Shown one piece after another: positions 39,901 through 46,312 of a stretch of 64,000 nucleotides of DNA; positions within the stretch are counted from its first letter, which is position 1; every line of letters begins with the position of its first letter. The stretch comes from Siderastrea radians (taxonomy: Eukaryota > Cnidaria > Anthozoa > Scleractinia > Rhizangiidae), in NCBI GenBank assembly GCA_964017195.1, contig OZ024889.1, positions 68,272,358-68,336,357 of the forward strand. The letters are read 5' to 3'. Under the pieces are notes generated by a model. That model worked only from the letters and a program-made list of their open reading frames with translations. It was not told the origin of the DNA and made no database searches. The position numbers and the translations under genes are program-made.

Positions 39901-42900
39901 TGTAGGTGTAGCAATAGTACATTTATTACACAGTAAAATGTTTTTCAAGTCAAAATGGGGTCAGTGATGGGAGATGGGCACTAGCAACAGCTTTTCAATT
40001 ACAGTTACTGTTCACTATTGAGTTAGACCTGATTCAAAGTATAATGGTTGCCTTTTTAAGGGAGATGGTCATTTATAGCACAACTCAAAAAAGTCAAACA
40101 CTGGAAGAATATGCTCTGGGCCATCGGAAATCTAAGCATTTGTTTTGGGGAGTTTTTGCAGGTTTTTGGAGGTCCAATAACACAACAGTCCCTTCCAAAG
40201 GACCAATTGATATCAGACATTACTTTGAAATTAAATAAAGTAATGCATCAGTCATTTGCAGCAGTGCCCATCCCCCCCCCCCCCCCACCCCCTCTCCGGG
40301 CCAACCCCCGAGCATTAGGATTTTTTGAAAACAAACCTGCAAATGCCCCACGGCAAAGAAAAACAAGCTGTTCAAATGCCACGCAGTACAGGCACTGTTC
40401 TCCCTAGTTTTCAGGGCTGCAGGTAAGACAGTTCTCCAGACCGGTAAAGCAGCTCTCCTGAAAGTCCTTTTCTACCATGGAGTGCAATCGAGTGCATGAG
40501 ACCCGGAATGTTGCCCATTACACTAGGTTTACAAGAAAACCCTTAAAAACGCTCAACTTTAGAACTGGTCTTTCAAAGGCCATCCTAATGTTTTTATGGG
40601 TGACAAGAAAACTACTGTTAATGCAGTAATTTTCTCAGTTGTCACCTATGATAAGACTACTGTTATAGTTAGCACAGAGAACTTGAATTCAAGAAGACAA
40701 AAGTGGTTCCTTATGAGGTACTCAGCCAGAAAGGTCCAGGAGGCAACACTGACGAACAAATTTATTAACGTACAGATAAATGATTAAAAGATAAGGCTTT
40801 CAGCAATTTACGAACGTACTAATGCAAGGTACGGAGAAACGTCTAGAAGATACGACTTACACGTAAACACCTGAAGATACAAAACTTGAACAGCATCTTA
40901 GTACAAATGTACCAACATATGGATTAACGTTGAGAAGATAACACGAATACCTTACAAACTTGCTAAAGTACAGAGAAATTTCAAGAAGATAGAACTGGCA
41001 GCACCTTGTGAACGTACAAACATACGGGCAAACATGGAGGATGTAACACCAATATTTTACAAACGTACTAACGTACAGAGAAATGTTGAGAACATAGGAC
41101 TAACAGTATCTTATAAACATGCAGACATGCAGAACATAACACTTCACGAACTTAATATCATAGGGAGAAACGACGAGAAGATAAGACGAACGGCACCTCA
41201 TGAACATACTGACATACTAACACTAATATTGTATGAATGTACTTACAGAGAAATGTTGAGAAAACAAGACTAACACCTAACAAATTTTGTAACATACAGA
41301 AAACATCAATAAGACTAACACCTTAAAAACACACTATCCTAAGGAGAAATAAAGATACGACTAACACCTCACAAACTTACAAACTTACAGAGAAACATCG
41401 AGAAGACAACACTATTACCTTAAGAATGGAGAAACATTGAGAATATAAGACAATACTGTAAGCACACATATAAAGGAAATGATAACAGTTACTAGACAAG
41501 ACTTTCTTGGAATGGAGTACGCCTGACAAGTGGTTCCAACCGGTAATAAGCCTTGCTTCAAGCGGTAAATTTTACCGGTTACCGCCTGATAAGGAGAACA
41601 CTGTACAGGTAAAAAAATAAGTTGATTTCTTAGTTTTCGAGCTTATCTCCGTTCTAATCAAAACTAAATCAGGCCAAACTAAGTCTCAAATAAGTCCCAT
41701 TTTTTCTGTGTATTGCTTCAGTGATCATTAGTTCTGTGGATCTACCATCTCATTTTGTCCTCTTTAGACAAAGTTAATCACAAATTTATCATCCTTGCCC
41801 GATGAACTTATCACTGAAAGGAAGTGACAGTACTGTGATGTGAAAATCACAAGACTATCAAATTCCCTGGGGTAGACTAATGCCTGCCCCCCGGGATGGA
41901 CAATGAGAAAAAATGCCCCACTAATGCCCAGGGGGGATGGGCACCACTGGAATTGAGTGATGCATAAAACACTTAGTATTTAGCACAGAATGCTAACTGG
42001 GGACACCTCCAAAATTGAATTAGAATTTGAAGATGTTGGCTTTTTTGAGGAGAGAGGAAAACCGGAGTACCCTGAGAAAAACCCTTGTAGAAATTCTGCA
42101 TAGGATCTTAATAGGACCCTAATAGGATCCTAACAGGATCTTGTAGGATCCTAACCCAGGATCCTGATAAGATCCTACATAAGATCCTGTAGGATCCTGT
42201 TGACATCAGGATCCAATAGGATCTTGTTTAGGATCCTGTTTAAGATCCTATAGGATCCTGTACGATCCTACGGGATCCTGTTTGAGATCTTATAGGATCC
42301 TAAACAGGATCATAGGCAATCTTAAGCAGGATCCTGACAGACTTTATAGGATTCTGAGTAGGATCCTATGAAACATCATTAGGATTATTGCCATTTAAGG
42401 ATCCTGGGTAGGATCCTGTGTGAACTTACAGGATCCTGTACATGTGGGTTATAGAAAATCCTGAAGGATCCTGTACAGGATTTCTCAAGCGAGCCTCTCG
42501 GAGCTAGGATGAGAACCAACAACAAACTGAAAAACCTTCAGTTATAATATTTTGTGATGGGAGATGAGCACTAGCAACAACTTTTCAAGTGAGTTAGACC
42601 TGATTCAAAGAGGATTTTAAGAAGACTGGTTACCTGGTTAAGGGAAATGGTCACTTATACCACAACTTAAAAAAAAGTCCAACACTTTTGTTAGATTTTG
42701 ACATGTCCAATTGTGTATGAGCTACCAAGAGAAGCAAATAACCAGTTAGCCACAAAACCAAGCTTAAGACACTGATTTAATATTGTTTCCTGTAGTTTTT
42801 ACATTGCTTAATAAATTAACTTTCTTTCTATCGGTGTATTTAAGTGAAGTGAAGGTATGAGTGATACTTTTCAAGAAAAACATATCATGAGTATTTTTTC

Positions 42901-44761
42901 CCTTTTTCCAGCTAGAAAGATAAAAATTAATGTTTGTGCATTGTTCACATTCAATACAAGACTCACCTATCATAATTTTGTTTTCTTTCTGGTGATGTAA
43001 TTGTTGATGACCCATCCAGGTGAGTGGAAAATTCATCAACCTAATAGTACAAGTAATGGAAGCAGAGCATTTGCTACGTTTTCAGCCCTGAATGGATGCA
43101 GGAGGTTAACAGTCTATAAGAAACTACATGCACATGTAAGTGAGGGGGTAACCGGTCGTTTCACTAACGAGTCGTTTCGCTAACGTGTTGTTCGGAAATA
43201 CTTTCTACAAACCTTGTAAGAAACAGTTGACTAAAAGTTATTTTACGTACTTCATGAGCGCGATGTACTTCGGACTTATCCATCAGTACACATGTATACG
43301 TCCGCGTGGTGTGACATGTTTTTGCAGTCGTTTGAAGTTCACTTGGAACTCGCTCCAGACTACGCGCGCGCGCAAGGCTTTGCTAAATTATTACGCGAAA
43401 TTGGAACGAGGTTGTTAAAAAACTTTTATGCCATAAACCCTCTTTGACAAGGTTCACTCGTGTCGCAATTTATTAATTTCTCCAAGACGCTAAAAGTCAA
43501 TGAAATGCGCTTGTGATATTTTTAAGAAAAAGACTCCATCCATTATACGCACTCTTTAAGGAAAAGACTCCATCCATTGTGCACACTTGTGATATTATAA
43601 AACAAGATTCCACCCATTGTGCACACTTAAGATATTTTAAGACAATGAGACTGATTAGTGTCGCTCGTGCGGCATAAAGCAAAGGAGGTGCGATTTTTTT
43701 ACATGGAAACTTAGACACTCTCGTTGCGCCCAAAAAGTTCTCTCTAAAATGTCTATATCTTAGTTCAAAAGCCTAAGTTGTTAGTTGACAAAAAGAAATT
43801 GGCCCTTAGTCCACGTTACCCACCCTGTCCACGGTCCATGTTTTATGCTGACCAATTAGAATTCTGGGAGACAACATGGCGTTATTTTAGTCTTAGTCTC
43901 AGAACATCTCACTAACATCGTCAGGTTAGTGCAAACCTCATTATTTCAAGAACTGGAACTGACTTCAGGACGTTTAATAGCAAAACGACCTATAAGACCT
44001 TAGTGAACTGACCTAATACGTTAGTGAAAAGACTTAGGACATTAGCGAACTGGACGTTAACGAAACGACTCGTTAGCGAAACGACCGTAAACCAGTGAGG
44101 GCACAACCTTAGAGATAGTTTAGCAATTTGATGAACTGTTCTCTCTCCAAGCAATTTTATACTATGTTTTGGTGATAATATCAGAAGCACTTTCAGTCTG
44201 ATCACTTGTTTTCATCTTTCTAGCATGATGTTAGTTAGTGCCCCCTGGTTTGGTAGGCAAATATTTGTCCGGGAATAATGTTGTGTGGGGCTGCTGATTT
44301 GTTTGTTTGTTTGTTTTTATTTATTCATTTTTTGGGAGGGTTGTGAGAGGCAGTATTTTTGTAGCAACTGAAACAGTGGCTGAAATTTGTGAAGCTTTAA
44401 CTGTAAGCTAAACACTCACCGCTTTACATTCTAAATAATATAAGAAAAAAGCTTAATATTATACTGAATTATACTAAACAGTTTTTGTGTTACTGCCACA
44501 GGCACAAATGTAAGATACCCGGTATCAATTGATAACATAACCGGACCATGGTAAAGTCCTCACTGTTACAATCTTAATCTGAGTTCAATTTACAATGTAA
44601 ACTCAATAGTCTTTCATTGTCATCTTATAAAATCACAGACACAAGCATCTTACCCGCCTTGAAATGGAGTTTATTCTTTTCTGCACTTGTCTCAAGCCTC
44701 CTTTCGATGCTGATTTATCTCGTTTATTTTGAGGCATTGTACCTAATTGTTCCTTATCCAT
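7985..44761 (-). CDS. NPHP1: NPHP1, nephrocystin-1 (complete, 28 exons)
   Basis: The gene starts at ATG 44761-44759 and ends at TAG 7987-7985. The 28 exons total 2199 nt, 732 residues plus stop, matching the human length as remembered. Residues 1-160 are rich in charged coiled-coil heptads (QVQKRINSI, ELKRKEKQKLDELK). Residues 190-210 are an almost pure Glu/Asp run. Residues 218-272 form an SH3 domain with ALSDF, the GWW pair and VVP. A second short acidic run follows. The nephrocystin homology domain fills about 315-732, with DVLKAMGAMPSGFR, AFRDITWDP, ISRHVRM, GWCVMRLF, MLPDTLL and LENLLSPERLYKPF recognisable against human. In animals nephrocystin-1 is a scaffold of the NPHP1-4-8 module at the ciliary transition zone and at cell junctions. 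Every junction is phase-consistent. One intron uses a GC donor. No frameshift or missing domain was seen. Confidence 0.95.
10333..11057. mobile_element. PIF/Harbinger-like element carrying a MADF exon
   Basis: TIRs AGCGGCCTTCACACGACAAA (left) and AGGGGCCTTCACACGACAAA (right, inward) with TAA on both sides (10330-10332, 11058-11060). The 3-bp TAA duplication is typical of PIF/Harbinger. The subterminal regions repeat GTTTGCCAAC/GTTGGCAAAC motifs on both strands. It contains the 5' exon of a MADF/Myb-like gene but no transposase. Confidence 0.82.
10633..10786 (-). pseudogene. MADF/Myb-SANT-like first exon inside Harbinger element
   Basis: The ORF opens ATG at 10786 with MADEDRDATFKFIEEIHNN, followed by PAVWDVSSPSYKD and a lysine-rich helix. 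This is the pattern of a MADF domain N-terminal half (E-hydrophobic-hydrophobic...P.lWd...Y.d). A consensus donor GTAAGT follows at 10632. PIF/Harbinger elements normally encode a transposase plus a MADF/Myb-like DNA-binding protein, so this is probably the left-over second gene. No continuation exon was found before the right TIR. Confidence 0.65.
12060..12135. repeat. Short GC-rich foldback
   Basis: CTGGCCCTCTTAGCCGGCGG on the left pairs with CCGCCGGGTAAGAGGGC on the right across about 25 bp. Probably a small foldback element beside NPHP1 exon 27. Confidence 0.5.
12248..12364 (-). CDS. NPHP1: NPHP1 exon 27
   Basis: Acceptor TTCTTCAG, donor AAG/GTAACA, phase 0 at both ends. Encodes RDGAVMRRFFREVYMDSAF and LPPYIWGSDDREK, matching the human LLHSTRLPPFRW segment. 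Confidence 0.93.
12446..12493 (-). CDS. NPHP1: NPHP1 exon 26
   Basis: 48 nt, phase 0 at both ends, acceptor TTTTCACAG, donor GTAAGTA. Encodes RCWDEKNKRDLKRSQR. Confidence 0.92.
12494..13468 (-). other. NPHP1 intron 25
   Basis: About 975 bp with no recognised gene or clear repeat boundary. Confidence 0.6.
13469..13542 (-). CDS. NPHP1: NPHP1 exon 25
   Basis: Acceptor TTTCCTCTTCTTAG, donor GTAGGA. Completes a split glycine and encodes FIMDPVISTFPKIL and TTDVMDALK, matching human PDVMDAL. Confidence 0.93.
13763..13875 (-). CDS. NPHP1: NPHP1 exon 24
   Basis: Acceptor TTTACCTCTGTAG, donor GTATTA. Encodes MLPDTLLTCHVYTQFISLY then RQLLTEAIMDEG, matching human LLPETLIGN...FYRQIL. An internal AG at 13834-13833 would shorten the exon but lose the conserved LPDTL motif, so the longer form is preferred. 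Confidence 0.92.
14391..14772. mobile_element. TTAA-flanked MITE (AGGGG..GTCACG family)
   Basis: TIRs AGGGGTTACGTCACG and (inward from right) AGGGGCTATGTCACG, with TTAA on both sides (14387-14390, 14773-14776). Same family as 21540-21931. It lies in NPHP1 intron 23. Confidence 0.82.
15159..15252 (-). CDS. NPHP1: NPHP1 exon 23
   Basis: Acceptor CCTGTTTCAG, donor GTAAGTA. The open frame encodes STSRFQQVVRTNRQPRLTV and KLISYQKREMY, matching human RRQPQLLVKLRSLN. Confidence 0.93.
15414..15490 (-). CDS. NPHP1: NPHP1 exon 22
   Basis: Acceptor TTTTGTGACAG, donor GTGAGC. Encodes TYEIPLIGGTPFDTGVDLDP, matching human [20 protein letters not shown]. Confidence 0.95.
15750..15832 (-). CDS. NPHP1: NPHP1 exon 21
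   Basis: Acceptor TTTTTTAG, donor GTAAGG. Encodes STGEKSEVACGWCVMRLFE then NGAPVPN, matching human STGERGELSCGWVFLKLFD. Confidence 0.95.
16039..16076 (-). CDS. NPHP1: NPHP1 exon 20 (38 nt)
   Basis: Small exon: acceptor TTTCCTCCTAG, donor GTACGT. Encodes ILFELNMLYRRT, matching human ILFELGISYIRN. Confidence 0.92.
16201..16624. mobile_element. PIF/Harbinger-like MITE
   Basis: TIRs GGCGCCGTTTACATGA and (inward from right) GGGGCCGTTCACATGA, with TAA at 16198-16200 and 16625-16627. The interior is packed with short inverted ATTCCGGAATGA-type motifs. No transposase. Confidence 0.83.
16678..16741 (-). CDS. NPHP1: NPHP1 exon 19
   Basis: Acceptor TCTCGTTTTAG, donor GTGTGT. Encodes CPSSVFDSECLARINSNDDS, aligning to human [20 protein letters not shown]. 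Moderately conserved, so the exact 5' edge is less certain than for other exons. Confidence 0.87.
16873..17166. repeat. Two-unit tandem duplication (~147 bp)
   Basis: ATGGGAAACGTCC...GATTAA at 16873-17022 is followed directly by a diverged copy at 17023-17166. Both carry AGAAAATATCTTGAAAATCA and GATGTAAACAAGCTTTCC. It lies in NPHP1 intron 18. Confidence 0.88.
17264..17338 (-). CDS. NPHP1: NPHP1 exon 18
   Basis: 75 nt, phase 0 at both ends. Acceptor AACAG, donor GTAACT. Encodes GLSNVHSVRATTTDKDPLT then WSFNPK, matching human LSNIHTVRATW...TWTFSP. Confidence 0.95.
18096..19545. mobile_element. Insertion splitting reversed element X
   Basis: Inverted segments CAGGGCGGAAAAAGGTTGGG (18147) and the matching CCCAACCTTTTCCCGCCCTG (19185-19204) mark its arms. 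The right end carries a 180-bp palindrome (19365-19541). No intact ORF. Confidence 0.6.
19365..19541. repeat. Near-perfect palindrome
   Basis: Arms of about 80 bp: GCCAAAATCGTGCTTTGTTC...(left) and its complement GAACAAAGCACGGTTTTGGC (right), separated by a short GCCTGCGGC loop. Probable foldback end of the surrounding element. Confidence 0.85.
20290..20348 (-). CDS. NPHP1: NPHP1 exon 17
   Basis: Acceptor TTTCGTCTGTTAG, donor GTATTG. Completes a glycine and encodes IEVISRHVRMVIWDNAKKQ, matching human IQVLSRHVRLCLFDGNK. Confidence 0.96.
20948..21023 (-). CDS. NPHP1: NPHP1 exon 16
   Basis: Acceptor TTCTGTCTCTATAG, donor GTATTA. Encodes LRPRIAKTTRVFQVLSARMV then PLAGA, matching human [22 protein letters not shown]. 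Confidence 0.94.
21350..21355 (-). other. GC-AG splice donor of NPHP1 intron 15
   Basis: The minus strand reads CAG/GCGAGT after exon 15. A GC donor keeps phase 0 into exon 16 (AAACAG then TTACGT); the nearby GT (GA/GTATC) would break the frame. GC-AG introns with a strong CAG/GC[A/G]AGT context are the known minor class of U2 introns. Confidence 0.8.
21356..21447 (-). CDS. NPHP1: NPHP1 exon 15
   Basis: Acceptor TTATTTTAG. Encodes DFQSSTWVMPKLSQSNVAF then RDITWDPVTKQ, matching human ELMPSQLAFRDLMWD. Donor is the GC site above. Confidence 0.94.
21540..21931. mobile_element. TTAA-flanked MITE with internal poly(A)
   Basis: Flanked by TTAA (21536-21539, 21932-21935). Termini GGGGACCTATCAC and, inward from right, AGGGGCTCTGTCACGAAGG, related to the 14391-14772 MITE. 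A ~23-nt A-run sits at about 21716-21738. Confidence 0.72.
22213..22543. mobile_element. TTAA-flanked MITE (CGCAAGTTA repeats)
   Basis: TIRs GCCCTGGCCAAACTGAGTCG and (inward from right) GCCCTGGCCAAACGGAGTCG, inside TTAA (22209-22212, 22544-22547). The interior repeats ACTTGCG/CGCAAGT on both strands many times. Confidence 0.85.
23333..23490. repeat. Foldback with tRNA box B-like core
   Basis: AATGAAATGAAGATGTGAC at the left and GTCACATCTTCATTTCATT at the right are inverted copies. Between them lies AGTTCGAATCCCG, a box B match. Probably a decayed SINE-like repeat. Confidence 0.6.
23649..23733 (-). CDS. NPHP1: NPHP1 exon 14
   Basis: Acceptor GTTTTTCAG, donor CAAG/GTCAGT. Encodes TSATDVLKAMGAMPSGFRST then TLGKMVKQ, matching human [20 protein letters not shown]. 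An earlier GT (after ATG) would break phase with exon 15. Confidence 0.95.
24919..24976. repeat. (GT)29 microsatellite
   Basis: 58 bp of uninterrupted GT in NPHP1 intron 13. Confidence 0.98.
25578..25616. repeat. Hairpin
   Basis: ATGTTATATTCACCG and CGGTGAATATAGCAT flank GGCAGCG. Short foldback of unknown origin, near further inverted ATCATAATCATAAG / GATGATGATTATG sequence at 25700-25790. Confidence 0.6.
26225..26690 (+). repeat. SINE cluster: inverted body, forward body, then tRNA-headed copy
   Basis: The body (GAGGTTTCTTCTTTTCAACC...TTCATATATTAATG) occurs reversed at about 26225-26305 and forward at 26311-26440, forming a hairpin of ~50-bp arms with a 10-nt loop. It occurs forward again at 26560-26690 behind a tRNA-like head (26483-26559). 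Confidence 0.8.
26483..26559 (+). tRNA. tRNA-like SINE head (Thr GGT-like), probably not a functional tRNA
   Basis: Acceptor strands GGCTTGA and TCAAGCC pair fully. Box A TAGCTCAGTTGG and box B GGTTCGATTCC are intact. The anticodon loop would be CCGGTAT (GGT at 34-36), but position 33 is C, not U, and one stem pair is A-C. The flanking SINE body argues for a retroelement head kept for Pol III transcription. Confidence 0.5.
28605..28650 (-). CDS. NPHP1: NPHP1 exon 13
   Basis: Acceptor TTGCTTTAG, donor GTAGGT. Encodes GKDLWKSVKKGVAQE, matching human DPHWSAVQKAISE. Confidence 0.92.
29155..29194 (-). CDS. NPHP1: NPHP1 exon 12 (40 nt)
   Basis: Acceptor TTTTATCGCAG, donor GTGAGC. Encodes ETADKVPELQKQR, matching human DETADGAEVKQR. 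Confidence 0.92.
29278..29344 (-). CDS. NPHP1: NPHP1 exon 11 (second acidic run)
   Basis: Acceptor GTTTTGTCAG, donor GTATTC. Encodes IIEEEEESSPERKEYESSV then TKT, the post-SH3 acidic stretch. Confidence 0.92.
29585..30723. mobile_element. TIR element with nested foldback, NPHP1 intron 10
   Basis: Outer ends GTTCACACGGAACAGTTCC and, inward from right, GTTCCCACGGAACGGTTCC. An inner inverted pair AACCTGCGATCAGGC (about 29948) / GCCTGATCGCAGGTT (about 30307) and a third pair CTGATACAATTACTTGTTGA / GACAAGTAATTGTATCAGGC define a nested element at about 29947-30322. No intact ORF. Confidence 0.68.
30791..30860 (-). CDS. NPHP1: NPHP1 exon 10 (SH3, second half)
   Basis: Acceptor AAATTGTAG, donor GTAATT. 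Residues 249-272 carry EDGWWEAEN and GVVPKTLLK, the conserved SH3 tryptophan pair and the PxxY-side strand. Confidence 0.96.
31669..31763 (-). CDS. NPHP1: NPHP1 exon 9 (SH3, first half)
   Basis: Acceptor TTGGCGTAG, donor GTATGC. Residues 218-248 carry ALSDF (the ALYDF motif with Tyr replaced by Ser) and DGDLSFKRGDIL. Confidence 0.96.
31879..31960 (-). CDS. NPHP1: NPHP1 exon 8 (acidic)
   Basis: Acceptor TTTGAACAG, donor GTGCGT. Encodes SEGEEDDDDEEDDDDDESEE, the Glu/Asp-rich region N-terminal to the SH3 domain. Confidence 0.93.
32125..32211 (-). CDS. NPHP1: NPHP1 exon 7
   Basis: Acceptor TATTTACAG, donor GTGTGT. Encodes RKMQAGEVGASTSDILTDKA then EDDLAHVAER. Confidence 0.9.
32212..33249 (-). 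other. NPHP1 intron 6, no feature seen
   Basis: About 1 kb with no recognised repeat or gene. Confidence 0.6.
33250..33311 (-). CDS. NPHP1: NPHP1 exon 6
   Basis: Acceptor CTTTGGCAG, donor GTACCG. Encodes SKLDRISEQLEPDEVEEDYF, end of the coiled-coil region. Confidence 0.92.
34889..35255. mobile_element. MITE-like element
   Basis: Ends TACCTGCCAACCTTATAAAG and, inward from right, CCTACTTGCCAACTGTCCC; both are followed by GGGAC motifs inside. Target duplication not clear. Confidence 0.55.
36504..37632. mobile_element. Long inverted repeat (arms ~440 bp or more)
   Basis: Left end CACAGGCTTACCATCCTC mirrors right end GAGGATGGTAAGCCTGTG. The arms stay complementary through CCGCTTCGGTTGTGTACAAA and GAACCTCAAA, continuing toward the centre (AAGTGGCCTGTTTGGCACAC / GTGTGCCAAACAAGCCG). 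Flanked by GTGTG on both sides. Non-coding. Long TIRs suggest a MULE-like or foldback element, but the class is open. Confidence 0.85.
37773..37847 (-). CDS. NPHP1: NPHP1 exon 5 (coiled coil)
   Basis: Acceptor TTTATTAG, donor GTACAA, phase 0 both ends. Encodes TDQNDSLEDFDELKRKEKQK then LDELK. Confidence 0.93.
38202..38303 (-). CDS. NPHP1: NPHP1 exon 4
   Basis: Acceptor ACTTTTTTAAAG, donor GGT/GTGAGG. Encodes SFCCIIESGETQVNMETQWE then KMLRLGQTANLLLG. Two other GT sites nearby would put a stop at the start of exon 5, so this donor is chosen by frame. Confidence 0.87.
38358..38418 (-). CDS. NPHP1: NPHP1 exon 3
   Basis: Acceptor CCCATAG, donor AAG/GTAAGG. Encodes CDKLKAEIELLSSELSGLPK, heptad-like. 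Confidence 0.92.
39466..39575. repeat. Hairpin with ATATTTTAC stem
   Basis: GATATGAATTTTATTTTTGA...CAATATTTTAC pairs with GTAAAATATTG...AATAAAATTCATATC around a loop with CACAGTGGGTGA. It resembles the subterminal hairpin layout of element X but with different sequence. Confidence 0.7.
39965..40110. repeat. Dispersed repeat, first of two direct copies
   Basis: GATGGGAGATGGGCACTAGC...GTCAAACACT recurs, diverged, at 42555-42695 (GATGGGAGATGAGCACTAGC...GTCCAACACT). The following GCTCTGGGCCATCGG segment also has a relative at 35873-35965. Confidence 0.7.
40770..41480. repeat. Degenerate minisatellite (unit ~50-60 bp)
   Basis: Repeats a core like ACGTACAGAGAAATGTTGAG, then AAGATAAGACTAACACC and TTACAAACGTACTA about twelve times with many changes. 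Short chance ORFs read through it. Confidence 0.8.
42090..42500. repeat. Irregular array of AGGATCCT motifs
   Basis: About fifteen GGATCC sites in 400 bp, usually as the palindrome AGGATCCT or as AGGATCCTGT, with many one-off variants (AAGATCCTA, AGGATCTTG). Spacing is irregular (about 8-40 bp), so it is not a simple tandem repeat. Confidence 0.9.
42967..43040 (-). CDS. NPHP1: NPHP1 exon 2
   Basis: Acceptor ACTATTAG, donor GTGAGT. Encodes VDEFSTHLDGSSTITSPERK then QNYD. The N-terminal region is the least conserved part of the family. Confidence 0.87.
43147..44093. mobile_element. DNA transposon remnant with 8-bp duplication
   Basis: AGTGAGGG at 43139-43146 and 44094-44101. Ends GGTAACCGGTCGTTTCACTA and, inward from right, GGTTTACGGTCGTTTCGCTA, continuing into CGAGTCGTTTCG on both sides. 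An 8-bp duplication fits hAT or P-type elements. ~950 bp, no transposase. In NPHP1 intron 1. Confidence 0.82.
44654..44761 (-). CDS. NPHP1: NPHP1 exon 1 (start codon)
   Basis: Starts MDKEQLGTMPQNKRDKSAS; 36 codons, donor GTAAGA. A second in-frame ATG gives residue 9. Position upstream of all other exons with an in-phase donor supports this start, but the N-terminus is not conserved with human. Confidence 0.85.
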
Positions 44762-46119
44762 CGTAAGCAAACCTTTGCTCCATAATAACAGCGAACACAT
44801 CGACAACACGTAAAAATCATATAGCTAATCGAAGTTTCCGCCATTTTCATATTGAAGACTTGGATCCAGACTCCTCTCACAAAGTCGAACTCTGATGCCC
44901 AGGCTCTTCTCGGCATTCAAATTCTCTCTCTCTGGAGCCGGGAGAGAATTAATTGGAAAAAGAGTATTGGACGAAGTTTGTTATCTAACGAAAAGATACG
45001 ATTCTGGCAGATACCAGGGGTACTGGTCAGATCGGAGATCCGACACGCTAACATTGCCGTGGTCCCCAGAGGGCACCCCAAAACACCAAATTTGGCGAAA
45101 AACAACTTGACCCGGATCACGAACAGGAGTGGAACGCTCTGAACTTCCGTCTATGAAGCGGCGGTTCCTCAAGTTATGTAACTTTTAGATTACTCGAAGT
45201 CTTCTGAGGATTCCCAAAGATGTCCCGGAAGCTTCCGGAGATAACCGAAAATCACCCGAAGTTATCAAAGAATAGCTGACGATAATCTGAAGACAAAGAC
45301 GCAGGAAAGGCTTGCCTAAAAATACCGTAACCTAACTTGTCTAAACGCCATTGCACGCCTATATGGTAGTTAGGGGTTGGGCGTTCCTGAGCTCCTCTTA
45401 CGAAAGAGCCGAATAATAACTGCGGTAATGTGAGCTATACAAGTTTTTATTGCATTAGTGGAAAAGTCAATTTGTTAGTTCATTCTTAACTACCTTTCAT
45501 TAAGGTAATTTTACATGCCTAAATATTGGGCAAAATCAAGTTAATCTTACAAGGTTGACAGCTTATTGCTTATATGACAAACAGACTGATGAAGGACAAG
45601 CCGTTGTATTGACAGTTTTTCATCCAAAACGTAACATTGAATACCCCTGTGAACGTACGGCTTTCAAAACTACAAAGTTTATACTGCTTTATCACTGCCA
45701 CTGAAATTAAATATCAATCTGTGGTCATGCACACTAGAGATGAATTATTATCGAATTGTAATCGAATGTAAAGAAGTGGGTAATTACGCCAAGAAAAAGG
45801 TTCTTGGCCTGAATCCACTTCCTTGAGAGGTCTAAGTAATCTTGCTCTGAGGAATCTCTAGTTACACTTCATTCGATCATTATTGAACAGTTGAAGTCTC
45901 ATGTGAACATGCTTTTACGTCTCGTTTCATAGGTTTTTCGACTGTGAAAGACAAATGCAAATGCACATCTCTAACAGTCTACTTTCTAATCTTGGCCCCA
46001 CCCCTAGGCACAATGGTATGGAAATCATAACTCAGGCCTGATCATAATCCCTACCTTAAAATTAACAACGTCCGGCATTAACCCTTTTTTTACACTACGG
46101 TTCCTGACTGTTTCCTTAA
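44762..46119. other. NPHP1 upstream region
   Basis: Presumed promoter side of NPHP1. No TATA box or convincing RFX X-box was found by eye, and no ORF here looks like a gene. Confidence 0.5.
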
Positions 46120-46312
46120 CTCTTTAAACCCCAACTTCGTTATACAAATTCTCCTTACTAGTCTCCACAGATTTTACTGATTACTAATTGGGAGAACCTG
46201 TTTAACGATCAAGACCGTGTTGTTTCGTGATCATTTGCCAAATTCTCGTGACCTGTATGTTATAATACACCGATACGATTAGGATAAATTTAATACTAAT
46301 CACTATTGGGGG
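46120..46312. mobile_element. TTAA-flanked MITE, copy 1 (CTTTAAACCCC family)
   Basis: Between TTAA at 46116-46119 and 46313-46316. Shares ATTACTAATTGGGAGAACCT and GATCATTTGCCAAATTCTC with the copy at 51263-51436. Confidence 0.82.

Larger units (their letters stand above)
38419..42966 (-). other. NPHP1 intron 2 (4.5 kb)
   Basis: Holds a (TTTTTG)n tract at 38649-38702, a hairpin at 39466-39575, two copies of a dispersed repeat (39965-40110 and 42555-42695), a degenerate minisatellite at 40770-41480 and the GGATCC array at 42090-42500. Confidence 0.8.

Noticed and set aside
40770..41480. CRISPR-like repeat-spacer array
   Set aside because: The genome is animal, and the units diverge gradually with no fixed repeat and unique spacer pattern.
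44762..44860. Possible RFX X-box for a ciliary gene promoter
   Set aside because: GTTATTATGGAGCAA near 44780 on the minus strand resembles the left half-site only; the right half does not fit.
44852..45142. 96-codon plus-strand ORF upstream of NPHP1
   Set aside because: No recognised domain, no splice context, and overlapping ORFs in three other frames; likely chance or repeat sequence.
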